64,000 nucleotides of DNA from Setophaga petechia (Eukaryota; Chordata; Aves; Passeriformes; Parulidae), in assembly GCA_024362935.1 (NCBI GenBank), contig JANCRA010000028.1:2702501-2766500 (forward strand), read 5' to 3'. The translations under genes and the position numbers were made by a program. Positions 13,101-25,100 of the stretch are shown here, one piece after another. Positions within the stretch are counted from its first letter, which is position 1, and each line of letters starts with the position of its first letter. Under the pieces are notes generated by a model. The model searched no databases. It saw nothing but the letters and a program-made list of their open reading frames with translations, and was not told the origin of the DNA.

Positions 13101-16100
13101 TTCCCCATGGCCCCCAAAGCACTGCAAGCCATGAAAGCAATTGTGTGAGCTCCGTGCTGGAATTGCACAGGGATTTACTGCACACTGCCATCCCCACTTG
13201 TGATAAATCCCACCCCAAGGGCAGCTGCTCAGCCCCAGGGCAGTCACAGCCTCCCTCCACATCCAGGCCCTGGAATGGAGCAGCTCTAAAGCAGGAGTGC
13301 TGCCTTTAGGCTAGCAGGAGACAGAAAACCAGCCAGGGAGCCTTCCACACCTTGGGAAGGGAGCAGCTCCTCTCACTGCTGTCCACTGGCACTTTGAACG
13401 TGTCCTTGCACATTTCTCAAAGCATGGCCCAGGTCTGTGCCCCTGAATCCATGGAGTTGCAGCACTCAGGAGCTGGACTAAGGCTACAAAGGCCTAAGCA
13501 GGAGTTTAAGCCCCCATGGGAGGCTGAGATGCTCCTGAGGCTGCTCCCATGAGCCGCAGTGGGGCAGCCCAGCCTCCCTGTGCCCCTGCAGCACAGCAAT
13601 GCTGCACACCCAGCCTGTGCTGCTGGGAGCCACAGCCATCACTCCCACTCCTCCTGCCCTGCTGAAAACTGACTTTGTAGAGGGAAAAACAAGAATCCAG
13701 TAACACAGGCACAGAAGTACATCCTCACATTCGACTTACAATTAATCTGCAGGCAAACCCATAGGTTCAAAGTCTTGGCCTACATTTATTTCTAGAATAC
13801 AAAATATATTTTAAAAAGTTCTGGATGACTTCCTTTTTAAATTAAAAATGGTCACTTTATTATACTGTCTTATAATACTTAAACTAGCATTTAATTTATC
13901 TCCAGGCAGACTCAGTCAAAATTAATTTTTTGTTTAATTCCTTACTGGTAACATGCATGGAAACTTTTAAGACAGCAATTGATTGCATTGAGCATTTAAA
14001 ATATGGTTCACTTCCTGGCACATTTAACAATCATTTAAGTTTTCAATTAAAGTAGGGTGCCAACATTAAAAGAAAAAAGATAATCCTGAGAGACAAAAGC
14101 TGCTCTGTGCACAAGAAACTATTTTTTTAAAACTAAAATTCTCAAGATGTCTAATTGATTAATATAATTAGGTTAGCCCAAAAGTGGCTATTTCTAATCT
14201 CCTTTTTTTTTCAGTTGGAATTTGCTGGGAGTTTGTGGCAGGTGCACACAGGGGCCCTTCCTCTGCCACAGCATTACCTGCTCAGGTAACAGCATAGTGA
14301 CACCTCTGCAGCTCTATCTCAGAGCAAACTGGAGCCAAAAGACAAAGTGAAATGCAGCAGGGCAGAGCAGAGAGAGTGGCAATATTTGCATTAGAAATAA
14401 AAACATGCCAACATTGCTCATTTTCTTGCAAGCCTGATCACACTCAACACAACAGCGACGGCAGGTACAAGCACAGGAGGCAAAGAAACCCCTGCTCTGC
14501 CTCAGCCCAGGGGGGATCAGCTCACACCATCAGCTGGAGAGAAATGGGGGAGATCTTCATATCCCACTGCCTACTCCAGATGTGCCCTGAGCTCCTCCTT
14601 GGCTGCACAAGCTCCACCAGCCAGAAGCATCACAGCAATCACAGTCCCCATGTCAGCTGCTCATGGCCTTTCTGGGTCCTGGTTAGGGACAGTCCACCCT
14701 GCCCAGCAGCTGATATTTCACCCAGAGTGGCCAAACCAGCCTCTAACCAAGTTTTAAGCTTGTGTTGTTCTGGGTCTGCCCCTGCAGACTCTGTGCCTGC
14801 ACTGGTGCTGAAGCTGCTCACACACAGCAGCTCTGAGCTGGGCAGTGCACAGAGCAGCACAGGCAGGGTCACACCATCATCCCAAACAGTGCTTCTGAGC
14901 CTGAGACACAGCATCTGCACTCCAGCACCAATAAACAACATCTGGGTAGAGCTCCTCTGACCTTTGGGCACACACACTCACTCACAGCACGGGGGCATGA
15001 CAAAAACCAGGCCCTGTTCTTCCACCCTCACCAGCCCTGCAAGGGAAGCTCGCCATGGAGAAGCCATTTTGAGTCCCTGGGACTTCCCAAAATGTATTTT
15101 TAAGCCTTCTAGCAGGGATAACATCCTGAGTAATCAATTTGACTCATGATTACTATTTCAAACACAGGCTCATACCCAGACGAAAAAAGCACACTTACAT
15201 GGCAATATATACAGAACAATAACACTGCCAGATGGTATAATACTGAGCAGAATTAATTTCACACATGATGTTTTCAAGGTGTTAAAATATGTCACAGCTT
15301 CTGCTAATAAAACATCTTCCTCTCCACTCCTCCTTTTAAGAAAATGCTCCCTTCCCACCAGCCTGTATTTTACATTATATGTGTTTCCATCCTGATAAGG
15401 GCAGCTGATTGCTTGCAAACCTAATTACAGTCAAATGAAAGTCTTTCAGAACCATCATTAGCAATTAGGACCTGCTGGATTTGCAGTGTATCATTTAGAG
15501 AGGTATAATTCAATGGCTTATTGAAAAATTGCAGGTGAAACTGGTGATTATGAGGGGGGGACGCCTGTGACACATCACTGTGGGCAAGCACTGGGTGGAG
15601 GGGCAGCTCCCTGAGCACTGAGCAGTGACTGCAGGGGTTTGTTCTGGCTGAGCACAGCCCTGCCCAGCCCAGAGCAGCGTCCTGGGACCAGCTCTGCACT
15701 CCCTGGGCCTGGTTTGTGTGTGCTCTCCTGGAATCCAACGTGCCCATTCAGGAGCTCGGGGAAGCCAGGGGGGATGTGCAACGCAGCACTACAGGCACAC
15801 GAAGCCACACACATCATTTTCCAGTCCTTTCTGCAGAGAACAACAGTCTTTTCTGTGCCCGTTGAGCTCAATTATATATTATCAGGGCCCAGAAGTTGTT
15901 TGGATGCTTTTGAGCAGCTGGGTGCCTTCACAGATGACGCACTGGATACGGTGACTGCGGGTTAAGTGCAGCTGGAGATTTCTGTGGCCTCTGATCAGAG
16001 GCAAACAGCAGTTGAGAATCACAAAATGCTTGTAATTCAAGCACTGTTTGTCACCCACGGCGCTCTCCAAACGGGAAACGAGAGGGGGACTGAATGGCAG

Positions 16101-17600
16101 CCCAGCTTTCAGCACATGCTCCCACACAGCCAGGAATCCACACACTGTGCATGTGTGAAAATAAAGTGTGGGTCCCTGCCAAGGGTGAGATTACCAACTG
16201 GCCAGCATGAAGCACTCAGCATTTCCAGAGCACATGGTGGACTGGATAAACTGAGCTGGACCTTAGCAGAGACAGAGGATATTGGCTCACAGAACCTGCC
16301 CCCTCTCTAGGCATCCCCCCCTGTTTGCACACCATGTGTAACATTTACCCCTCAAAAACCCCCCACAGCCCAGCCTACACCTCTGCAAAGCCTCACCTCT
16401 TCATTCTTTCCCCACAGATCTCTTTTCCCTTTTTCTATCCTACAAAGGGTTCCCAAAGCCCAGATCTACCCATCCCCTTTATCACATGAACATCTTCTCC
16501 CACTGTATTGCTATACCCACTCCTGCTGTGATGTAACCTCAAAGCAGTTACCCAGACATGGCCCTTTCTATTCTTTCAGAGCTGTAATCTGATTTTTTTT
16601 TCATCATTTCATGGGTTATTTTCCAAATTAAATGTTGTTTGATATGCTAGATTAGTAACCAGTGCTTTGAGTGACATAATACCAGCACAGTTTTGTTAAA
16701 CCAGTGGTCCCTGCAGGTCCTGCTGCTGGTGACACTTGTGGGTGCCTTCAGACTTTTGCAACACTGGCACAGAATCAAACCACGCTGTGCAGGCTGCAGC
16801 ACAAACAGCAAATCCACTCATTTCAAAGTGGTGCACTAGCATCTTGCATCTGAAAAAGAACCCTAAACCAAGCAACTTCTCCCTTTACATACAGAATGGG
16901 AACATTATCTCCCTTTCCATCAATGTGTGGCCACATCCCTGCTGACCCAATCCGGGCTGGTACTATTCCCAAGGCAGGTATGTGACTTTATCCCACATTT
17001 TACCAGTCAATGTTTCCTGTCACTTCATACAAAGCCAGACCTCCAGCAGTGCAAAACCAGCCCAAAAATCCCACACACAGCTTCCAATCCCCTGCACAAG
17101 GTAGTTTCACAGCCCAGGTTCCTTCCTGATCTTCAGAAGTTTTATAGTCACTGAAATCCACCGGCTGCCAGTACAGGAATCCCAAATCCCAGCAGCTGTG
17201 TTCAAGGAGGTTCAAGCCTTTATCACTCACTCCAGGTGATGCACGCTGCAGGCAGGATTTCCAAGGTGTCTGACCTCACACTGCACAAAATTTCTCCCCA
17301 TTTCTTCCCTTGCCCAGAGCTCCAATAGGGAGTCCAAGAAATGAAACATTTCCGTGGCTGTGTATCGTCCTCGTAGCTGCTACAGCTCTCCCAGAGCCCA
17401 CCCACAATTTCATTTTCAATTAGCAGCTCTTGGAAAAGTAGTAATGAAAGCAGTTGCTAAAGAGCACTCAGATGTCATTGAGAGCCTGCAAACCCAAACT
17501 GTAAATAGCACATTGTAAATCGCTTGTCAGCACAGCGAGCTCTCGCCGGGATCACAGCGCCGGTGACAACGCCGCCCATCTGCTGCACTCCCCGCGCCGT
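10178..17600. other. Intronic sequence, mostly unique
   Basis: Long unique stretch with no recognisable transposon. The segment 13730-14200 is AT-rich with many TAAT/ATTA homeodomain-type motifs and looks like candidate conserved non-coding sequence. Open frames near 14.4-15.0 kb and 15.6-16.3 kb lack splice sites and family resemblance. Confidence 0.42.
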
Positions 17601-17607
17601 GCCACGG

Positions 17608-17742
17608 CAGCCCGGAGCCCTGGGCAGCCCGGAGCCCTGGGCAGCCCGGAGCCCTGGGCAGCCCGGAGCCCTGGGCCGCCCGGAGCCCTGGGCCGCCCGG
17701 AGCCCTGGGCAGCCCGGAGCCCTGGGCAGCGGGGCCGGGAGC
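17608..17742. repeat. 17-bp GC-rich minisatellite
   Basis: Seven head-to-tail copies of cagcccggagccctggg (two with ccg in place of cag), then a partial copy. It is CpG-containing and abuts the next array directly. Confidence 0.96.
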
Positions 17743-17744
17743 TG

Positions 17745-18060
17745 CGGGGATGGGAGCTGAGGGATGGGCACTGAGGGGATGGGAGCTGTGGAGATGGGAG
17801 CTGAGGGCATGGTAGATGAGGGGATGGGAGCTGAGGGCATGGGAGATGAGGGGATGGGAGCTGAGGGCATGGGAGATGAGGGGATGGGAGCTGAGGGGAT
17901 GGGAGCTGAGGGGATGGGAGCTGAGGGGATGGGAGATGAGGGGATGGGAGATGAGGGGATGGGAGATGAGGGGATGGGAGATGAGGGATGGGAGATGAGG
18001 GGATGGGAGCTGAGGGCATGGGAGCTGAGGGCATGGGAGCTGAGGGCATGGGAGCTGCAC
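17745..18060. repeat. 15-bp minisatellite (gggatgggagctgag)n
   Basis: About 20 copies with two alternating variants (gagctgag / gagatgag, and gggatggg / ggcatggg). The unit is exactly five codons, so it keeps long open frames on both strands (Gly-Met-Gly-Ala-Glu on plus; Pro-Ser-rich on minus). These are artefacts. The plus strand is strongly G-rich. Confidence 0.96.
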
Positions 18061-18265
18061 CTGTCACCCTGACTGCAGGGCTGGGAGCTGCACATGCAAC
18101 CCACACCCCAGGGTTGGGACCTGCACCAGCCACCCTGACCCAGCACCCAAATCCACTTGGGCATTCACCCTCTGTGCCACTGCTTTGCCACCGTGGCCCA
18201 GGACAGGCTCAGCCACACGGGCATTCACCCTCTGCGCCGCTGCTTGGCTGCACTGAGGCACACGA
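18061..18265. repeat. Degenerate tandem repeats flanking the minisatellite
   Basis: Two copies of a 60-bp unit containing gggcattcaccctctg begin near 18159 and 18219. Shorter decayed repeats with gggagctgcac lie before them. They look like an eroded continuation of the neighbouring arrays. Confidence 0.7.
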
Positions 18266-18299
18266 GCACCCCTGCAGCAGGGGATGAGAGTGCTGGCAC

Positions 18300-21200
18300 T
18301 GAATGAACACAGAACCACACGGTGCTCTGAGGGACCATGGCAGGGGACAACGATGGCTGTCCACGTCAGCCACCCAAAGGCTCAGCAGTCTCCAGTTTAG
18401 GATGTGTAGATTCAGGGTGACATTGCCAAGGGGATCGTGGACCTAATTCTGAGAGGGAACAGCTTCAGCACTCCCTTTCCTCCCCTTTAATTGATTTATG
18501 TAATGGACCACGAGGTGAAAGCCACTGGTTTATAACACCTGTAGCTGGGGACTGCCAGAGTCAGCAGTGTATCTTCTGCTGCTGTTCTTCCCATTTTTCC
18601 TTTATCCCATTATAATTTACCTCCCAATTCATTTCTCCATCATGACTTTTCTTCCCTCTATTTATCATCCACCTCCTATTTATTACCAGTTGTCTCCTTC
18701 TCTGCACTCCTGCAGTATCAGGGATTGGGGTTTGATATTCTGGAAGCGTCTCTGGAATCAGGAGGTGAAGGCAGAGCCCAGCAGCTGCTGGCTCTCGTGC
18801 ACATGTGAGCCAGCCAAGGCACCCCTCGCCCTACACACACACTGCTGCTTTAGAAGCATATCCAGAGATGATCCTCTTCTGCAAGAAGGTGCAAGAACCT
18901 CCCACCAGATGAAGAAAAACAGGGAAGGAAATGGTGGAGGTAGCACGAGTCAGTGTCTTCTGCTCCTTTCACATCACACACCCACTGAACAAAGAGAAAT
19001 GACCCTTCCCTCTCATTATCAAAATACTCTCAACACTCCTTCTGCCCTGAAAGCTCATTGTTTCCTGGTATGCCCCACAGTGCTCAGACCTCGAGGAATA
19101 AAATCTCATTAAAACCCATTTAAAAATGTTTGCCACCCTTTTACTACTTTAAAAATGTTCACTTTAAGATTTCCAAATGATTTTTACAGAAAGCACATAA
19201 AAACATGCCATCACCAATTAACGTAAAGGAAATTAAATTTAAAACGCTGGAGAAATATTCTGATGAGTCTTATGTTTGCTTAACGCCAACTAAAATTTCC
19301 TTGAGGCATTTAATAAGTGCATTTATAAAAGCTCACAAAGCAGAGTTCAAAAGTCTCCTCACTAGTAAAATATGAGCCTTAATTAACCTACAGTTTCACA
19401 TTTTCTGGATTTCAATAAACCTGTAGGCATTTCAGCAGAGCTGGATAAATACCTGCATGAATACTGCAAGGATTTTCTCTGAAAACTAATTAGCAATGCT
19501 TTCAATAGCTGACTTCAACTAAATCTGCTTGACAAGGGAGCTTCATACCCTAAATCCTGCAGTGAGAGTTACTTCCAGCAGATAACAGATTTCACAGGAA
19601 AGCATATCCAACAGGACTGTGACCCACTGGAAAAACCATGAGTGAGCTCTCCAGGTATAAAACATTTCCCAGCAAGGACAGACTGCAGCCGAGGTCTTAT
19701 GCAAGCACAGAATGCAAGTGACAGCTCTGAGATTGCATCCTGCCATCCAGTTACAGTAAGCACAGGTGACAATGCAGGATTCCCCCAGGGACAGGACAGA
19801 TAAATTGTTTGTGTATCCAATATAAAGCCCTAATACAGCAAGGACACTGCATACATGCAGAAACCTCCTGAACTTCAGGTGAGGGCACTCCTGCTGTGTC
19901 ACACACAAACCACAGTGGCCCCAGCTCTTGGTCACTGCTGTCAGAGAAGGCTGACAAGCAAATCTAGCTCCCCTCCAGGAGCCCAGGGATTCAGTGGGAT
20001 GGACCTGGGTGGGGAGAGCAACCCAAGGTGTGCAGCCTAGAGTCTCTGAGGAGGAAAAGTGTAACATGATCAGAAAAAAAACATGCTCAGAACTTAGCAA
20101 TCTCCTCCTTCTTTTGTGCTCTTCACCATTTGTCTTGAAAGAGGTCAGAAAATGCTTACCCAAAACTCTTTGTATGTCTTATATATGTCTTTCCAAAGAA
20201 CTCTGCAGTCTTTTCCATGACATCTTTTTTCCATGTTAACTGCCAAAGCTGTATGTGTTTGTCAGCACCTAAACTGTTCATAAGACTTAAACGTTCTTAT
20301 CTGAGAAGCTCTACCCCTACCACATGTATTACATTTATATTGAGCAAGATACTTTATTTCCTCTCAGTCTTATGCCTTAGGAATTAGGCAGAGTACTCAG
20401 ATTTATCAGCTCAAAGGAAAAGCATTTTCCATGACATTTGTCAACTCAATACCTTCCAAGCCAATGCATATTCATTCCCAAAAACACAACCTCACAAATA
20501 ATCTCCATCAGCAGGAAGGGCAATTTCCTTCACAGATGAAATTTTGGGCAGAAAGGTTCCACCTGGCATTAGGCCCCACTAGGAGAGTTCTCAGAGCACA
20601 CAATCTGACAGACCAAAACAGAGCAGAGACCACAGGGGTGAACACAGGAGACAGGCAAGGAAACACAGCAACCTTCAATATCTTCTGTAATGGAATCATT
20701 GCATCTGCTATCCTGAAGGGTTTTCCCCACCTTCCTTTGAAATACCAAGCAAAATTAAATCAGAAGAAACACCTTTAACAGCTGGCAGTGTGGAACAGGC
20801 ATTTTACAATTTCTTTGCTCTGCTAAAGAACTGTATAATCTCTTACTATATTCCTATACACAGCTTAACATATAGGCTTCAAAATTATCATGAAAACCTA
20901 TTTCTTCCCAGCTTCTCTAACTCTGCATATCAAAATTGAATACAACTCAGCATACTTGTCATCCTCAATGTTCCTTCCATCCCCCTTAACTCACAAAATG
21001 AGAAGCAGTGAATTCTCACTATTTGCTACAAATTTCTCTGCAAAGCAAGGTTTGGTCTGCACTAAACAAGGATGAAAACTGATTCCATGAATATCAACCA
21101 TCCCCATTAAACATTTAAATTTTGGTTCAAGAGTCATTAATATCACTCAAATACAGGCAAAAGCTGACCTAGTCCCTATTGCTATGTACTACCATCAGCA

Positions 21201-21720
21201 TCATAGAAATCACACTTGTCACACTTTCTTTCTTAAAAAGCACAACAAACACAACACTGCACAGTCATGAAGACAAATCCAATGTTTTCAGCCTCCACCT
21301 CTGCAATCCTGGCTGTTGCCTGCTCACTCCCACCACTGTTGGGAAGGCAGAAATTCTTGCTCAGGGTGGGTGATCAGTAACCCAGGGGAGCAGACACCAG
21401 CACCACTGACATCTCACAATGAGCTCCTCACACTCTAATCAGCTTTGCCCTGATTAACAGCTGCCCTTCTTGCAATTGCCTCACCTCACCCTGGATGTTC
21501 AGAGGGCTCTCTACAGTGTACAAAGCCTGAAGACAAGAAGGTCTTTAGAGGACAAAATTGGCCTTGCACCCACAGAGAGATCTCATTTGTTTGCCCTGAC
21601 AGTCTCACAGCCAGCCTGTGGAAAGCTCTTGTCACTTTTACACATTTATTTATCAGATCAGCATCAATGCACCCAGCATCAATGCACCACTTGCTCTCCT
21701 CTCAGTGGTAGGACACTGCA
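18300..21720. other. Intronic sequence, mostly unique
   Basis: No recognised repeat. The AT-rich segment 19130-19560 has several TAAT/AATTA motifs, no reading frame and no repeat signature, so it is a candidate conserved element. The rest is unremarkable. Confidence 0.42.
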
Positions 21721-21855
21721 CCACATCACACCCAAGAGCAGTAAAACAAAACAACCACAAAAGCATTAAAAGAAACAATCCCACAAAATGAGAAATTGGC
21801 TTCTACATACCATGAACCAACGGGCAGAGCCCTCCCTCCCCGCAGAAGGGAACTT

Positions 21856-21867
21856 GTCTCCCACCTG
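21856..21867 (-). other. AUTS2: 5' splice site of the AUTS2 exon
   Basis: Minus-strand sequence CAG|GTGGGAGAC. The exon side matches consensus perfectly. The intron side has GT but GGGA in place of RAGT, so the site is good rather than ideal. The cut falls exactly where homology to AUTS2 ends. Confidence 0.88.
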
Positions 21868-22074
21868 TCTGAGGCCCTTGGGTAACTTCTTCCTTTTCCC
21901 AAGGTGCTGGCACAGGTTCCGGTCATTCTCCCGGTCCGAGCTGTACTGGTGGTGGTGGAGCCTGTTCTTCTTTGGAAGGTATGCCAGCCCATTGGTAAGT
22001 GCTTCCCTTTTCTTCTTGGCTAGGGGATTCTGTCGCTTCTCCACACGTTCCTGAGGTTTCAGAGCTATGTCCTT
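21865..22074 (-). CDS. AUTS2: AUTS2 internal coding exon (orthologue of human exon 2)
   Basis: Read on the minus strand, this is a 210-bp, 70-codon, phase-0 exon. It begins [15 protein letters not shown] and ends [12 protein letters not shown]. It follows an acceptor with a pyrimidine tract ending ctgcag and is followed by the donor CAG|GTGGGA. From memory of the family, human AUTS2 exon 2 encodes nearly the same peptide, including the block [20 protein letters not shown], and is one codon longer. The middle (about residues 31-43) is the divergent part. Two basic clusters (KKKRE near 20-24, GKRKK near 59-63) could contribute to nuclear localisation. AUTS2 protein joins PCGF3/5-type PRC1 with CK2 and p300 to activate neuronal transcription, and also has a cytoplasmic actin/Rac role. 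Because both ends are phase 0, skipping the exon would keep the frame. The paralogue FBRSL1 starts similarly but lacks this C-terminal block. Open sequence continues past the donor into intron; I take that as non-coding. Confidence 0.96.
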
Positions 22075-22104
22075 CTGCAGAGGGAGGAGAAAAACACCGT
22101 GGTC
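22075..22104 (-). other. AUTS2: 3' splice site of the AUTS2 exon
   Basis: On the minus strand the intron ends in a run of about 18 mostly pyrimidine bases followed by ctgcag, directly before the first exon codon AAG. A branch-point-like TTGAC (consensus yUnAy) has its A at 22103, about 29 nt upstream of the exon. This is seen in sequence; use in vivo is inferred. Confidence 0.9.
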
Positions 22105-22109
22105 AAACT

Positions 22110-25100
22110 ACAGCTCTGGTTTGGTTGCAGGTGACCTGCAAAGCACTCTCAGGGCAATGCTGCAGTCACCAGAAAAAGAACAAACCCACCCTTCACTGAT
22201 GTCCTCTGAATCAAAAGACAGGAAAATGCTAAATAAAATTGGCAGGATGAAGTGAGTGCATGGAAGGAGACACATCCCCCTTGAGACTTCACACAGCCAA
22301 CCTCAATTCTCACAAGCATCTCATGTATCAAGAGAGCACACATTTAGAAGGCAGCGTTTGTTTATCATGCTTAAATTAACAATCTGCTTTGATCTAAACA
22401 ATGCTTGACTTTTCAATATTTATTCTTATTATTTCTTGTATTTGAGAAGCCAAGGCACGAGCTGACCTAAATCCAATTAGGGCCAATGAATCTCCATTGA
22501 CTTCAGGGCATGCTTCCCTCAAGCCTGATTTAAGCAGTAGATTTCCAGGTCTCAGGGAGAGGGGTGAAAAGTGCACGAAAAAAGCAACTTGTATTTGAAA
22601 ACTTTGTCACTGACCCTTTAACCCCCAGAATCAATGTCTGTCCATAAAAATACTCCACTCCTGTAACACAATTGTGAGTTGTGTCACTTAGCCCACAGCT
22701 GTTTTCTTACAAATAACCTGCAACACACAGAATCCCTATTTTCATTTCAGATAAATGCCACTTGAAACGAATCTTTTTCAACAGCACAGAATTACAGGCA
22801 GAGGAAGAGGAGACTGGAGAATTCATTGGGAGAGAAGAATGAGAAGCTATTGAGAAGATGTGAATTACAGTGCAAATTCTGCATCCAATAAATCCAGTGT
22901 GCTGAGTCACATCTCCTCCTGGAGCTGCCCAGTGGGGCCTGGAGCTGCCCTGGGAGGGGAGGGGAGTGAAGCAGAGCTGAGCTCTCAGCACTCTCTGCTA
23001 ACGTGCCTGGCTGGGCCAGGAGCTTCCCTGCCCACCAGAAGGTGCTGGGTAATCTTGTGAACCTTTCTGCTGCTGTTTACAGTCACTTCATATTACAGCT
23101 GACAGCAGGAAGGGCTATTGGTCCCTGTGTCACATAAAGATTGAGGCTCAGGAGAATATAATTCAAATTATGGCACCTTTTTATGCAAAAAAACATGCCT
23201 AAAGGCAAAAAGCAGTTTGGTGTTAATTAAAGACTGCTCCCTAAATGACTCTCTAAAACACAAGAGCTTCACAAAATTCATAACTGAAACCAATGAGATG
23301 ATTAATTAAACTGAAGACAGTCATTGTTCAAATTTGATATTTAGCAAAGGGAATGATTTTCCAGGCAGTAAAGATGGAAGTAATGAACAGAAGCTGTAAG
23401 ACATTTTCTCTACCTTTACTTCACCTACGACACCACAGGACTTTTCCCAGGGTTTTTCTTCACAGTGTTATTCCTATCCAAAATGTTAGGAGCCTTGTCC
23501 AGCCTCATGAAAGAGAATTGGAGCACCCTTAGCTACAACACAGGATGAGTAAAGTAAGAAACCTCCTGTGTGTGCTCACTGGTCCCTCCCTGCCCCTTCT
23601 GAGACAGAGCTCAGGATTAGCCCTGATCTTCCTGAAATGCTTTGGGATCTCCCTGTGCACAAGCAGAGGGATCCTCTGGAGCTGCCCAAGGAAATTAAAA
23701 GCAGGAACAACCCCTGTTTTCCTTAGGACACCTTCTGCCTCCCTCCCCAGGAAGGTTTTGGGTTTAGCTGCACACTATATTTGCAGGAAGGCAAATGCTC
23801 AGGTGCAGTAACCATTTCACCATGGCTCCCCATCAACAGCTTTGTAAAACTACAGCATCCACAAACACCCCCAGACCTCCTGGGCAGCAAGGGCAGGTTA
23901 TAAAACAGCAGATATTTTATGTTAGAACTGATCTGTAACTTTGGATAGCTATCATGCTGCTAACCATTCTTTTTTTCAGGTCAGCATAAAAAAAAAAATC
24001 CAGTGTTTTATGAGTAGAACATTATACCAGCAAAGACTTCTGTTAAAACACAGAGCTCATGTTTGTAGACACAAATGCTATTCAAGAGGATTCACTGTAA
24101 ATGTGAAAGGCTGAAGGAGTGAACAAAGGGGAAACTTTCTGGAGAAAAAAAAATAAAAATTCTTCTAATGACTAAGTAGCTTTTGTGGGATTTTTCTCCC
24201 AGCTGTGAGTGATCTAAATGAAACAGTGGCAGGCTTCCAGAAGCTTATAAAGCGTCTAAAGGGGCCAGGCACTTCCATCAGGAAATAACTGGTTCCTGTT
24301 AGCTTTAAGGGGGGTGGGAGATGGGTCAGACTCAGCAGATCACTGTGGATGTACCTGGGGTGGCCCCTCCTCAGAGCCCTTGTTCCACACACCTGCACGA
24401 GGCTTCAGAAACACCTGAAGAGCCTGGAGCCCAGGAGAGCTGGCAGGAAGGAATCTGCTCCCACACCTGTGGCCAGATCAGTGACACCAAATGCACAAAG
24501 CCAGGAGGGAAAGGCACCTTCCAGGGCAGAAGGAAGAGCTGGCAGGGATGTTCACAGTTAAGGAATGTTCCTCTTCTGCTCAAAGCAAAAAGTCACCAAG
24601 GAGCTCCAGATGTGCCTAACTTGTGAAAGGGCCCTTAAATCCTGTTTGGGGGTGGGCTTGCTGTGAATTGAGCCATAAGGACTGGTGTTTACCAGCCCTG
24701 TTCCTGCAGAAGAGCTGTCTGCTGTCTGCTTTTCACCAGCTGGCACCACAGAGCTCTGGGCATCAAACCCCTTGGGAGGGACCTGTGGGGCTGAGCTCTC
24801 ATGGATTTCAACAGGGACACAACTTGGCCTGAAGATAAAAGTGTGTGTAGAAATGTGTGCTAAATTCTTTTAAATTCTTCATCTGCAGACTAATGAGGAT
24901 ATGCAAGAGGACATGATAAAAGAATAAAACTTAGACACAGGTGGACAAGATGCATTAAAAGTAGCTTGAATAGAGCTCTCCCAGGGTGTTCTCCTGGTGT
25001 TTGAGGTGGAAACTGCCTGGGATTTATCCCCAGCTGGGGTCTGGGTACAAATCACCAACGGGACAGGGCTGCTGGGAACTGCCTTGAGCTGTTTGATTTT

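Larger units (their letters stand above)
1..21864 (-). other. AUTS2: AUTS2 intron 2 (partial)
   Basis: Everything 3' of the exon on the minus strand up to the window edge. No exon 3 sequence (in human AUTS2 a serine/aspartate-rich segment) was found. In mammals this intron is very long, so its absence over 22 kb is expected. The assignment rests on the exon and gene orientation, not on any transcript. Confidence 0.8.

Noticed and set aside
14352..14960. 202-codon plus-strand open frame
   Set aside because: Opposite strand also open, no splice sites or family resemblance, and composition like the flanking intron.
17475..18164. Minus-strand open frames of 229, 177 and 193 codons
   Set aside because: All three frames are open across 15- and 17-bp repeats. 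Repetitive Pro/Ser peptides are an artefact of the array.
21766..21864. Extension of the AUTS2 reading frame beyond the donor
   Set aside because: Homology ends exactly at CAG|GTGGGA, and the extra peptide is unlike AUTS2. Read-through into intron.
21865..22074. Assignment of the exon to FBRSL1
   Set aside because: FBRSL1 shares only the ALKP-ER start. The C-terminal block with [12 protein letters not shown] is specific to AUTS2.
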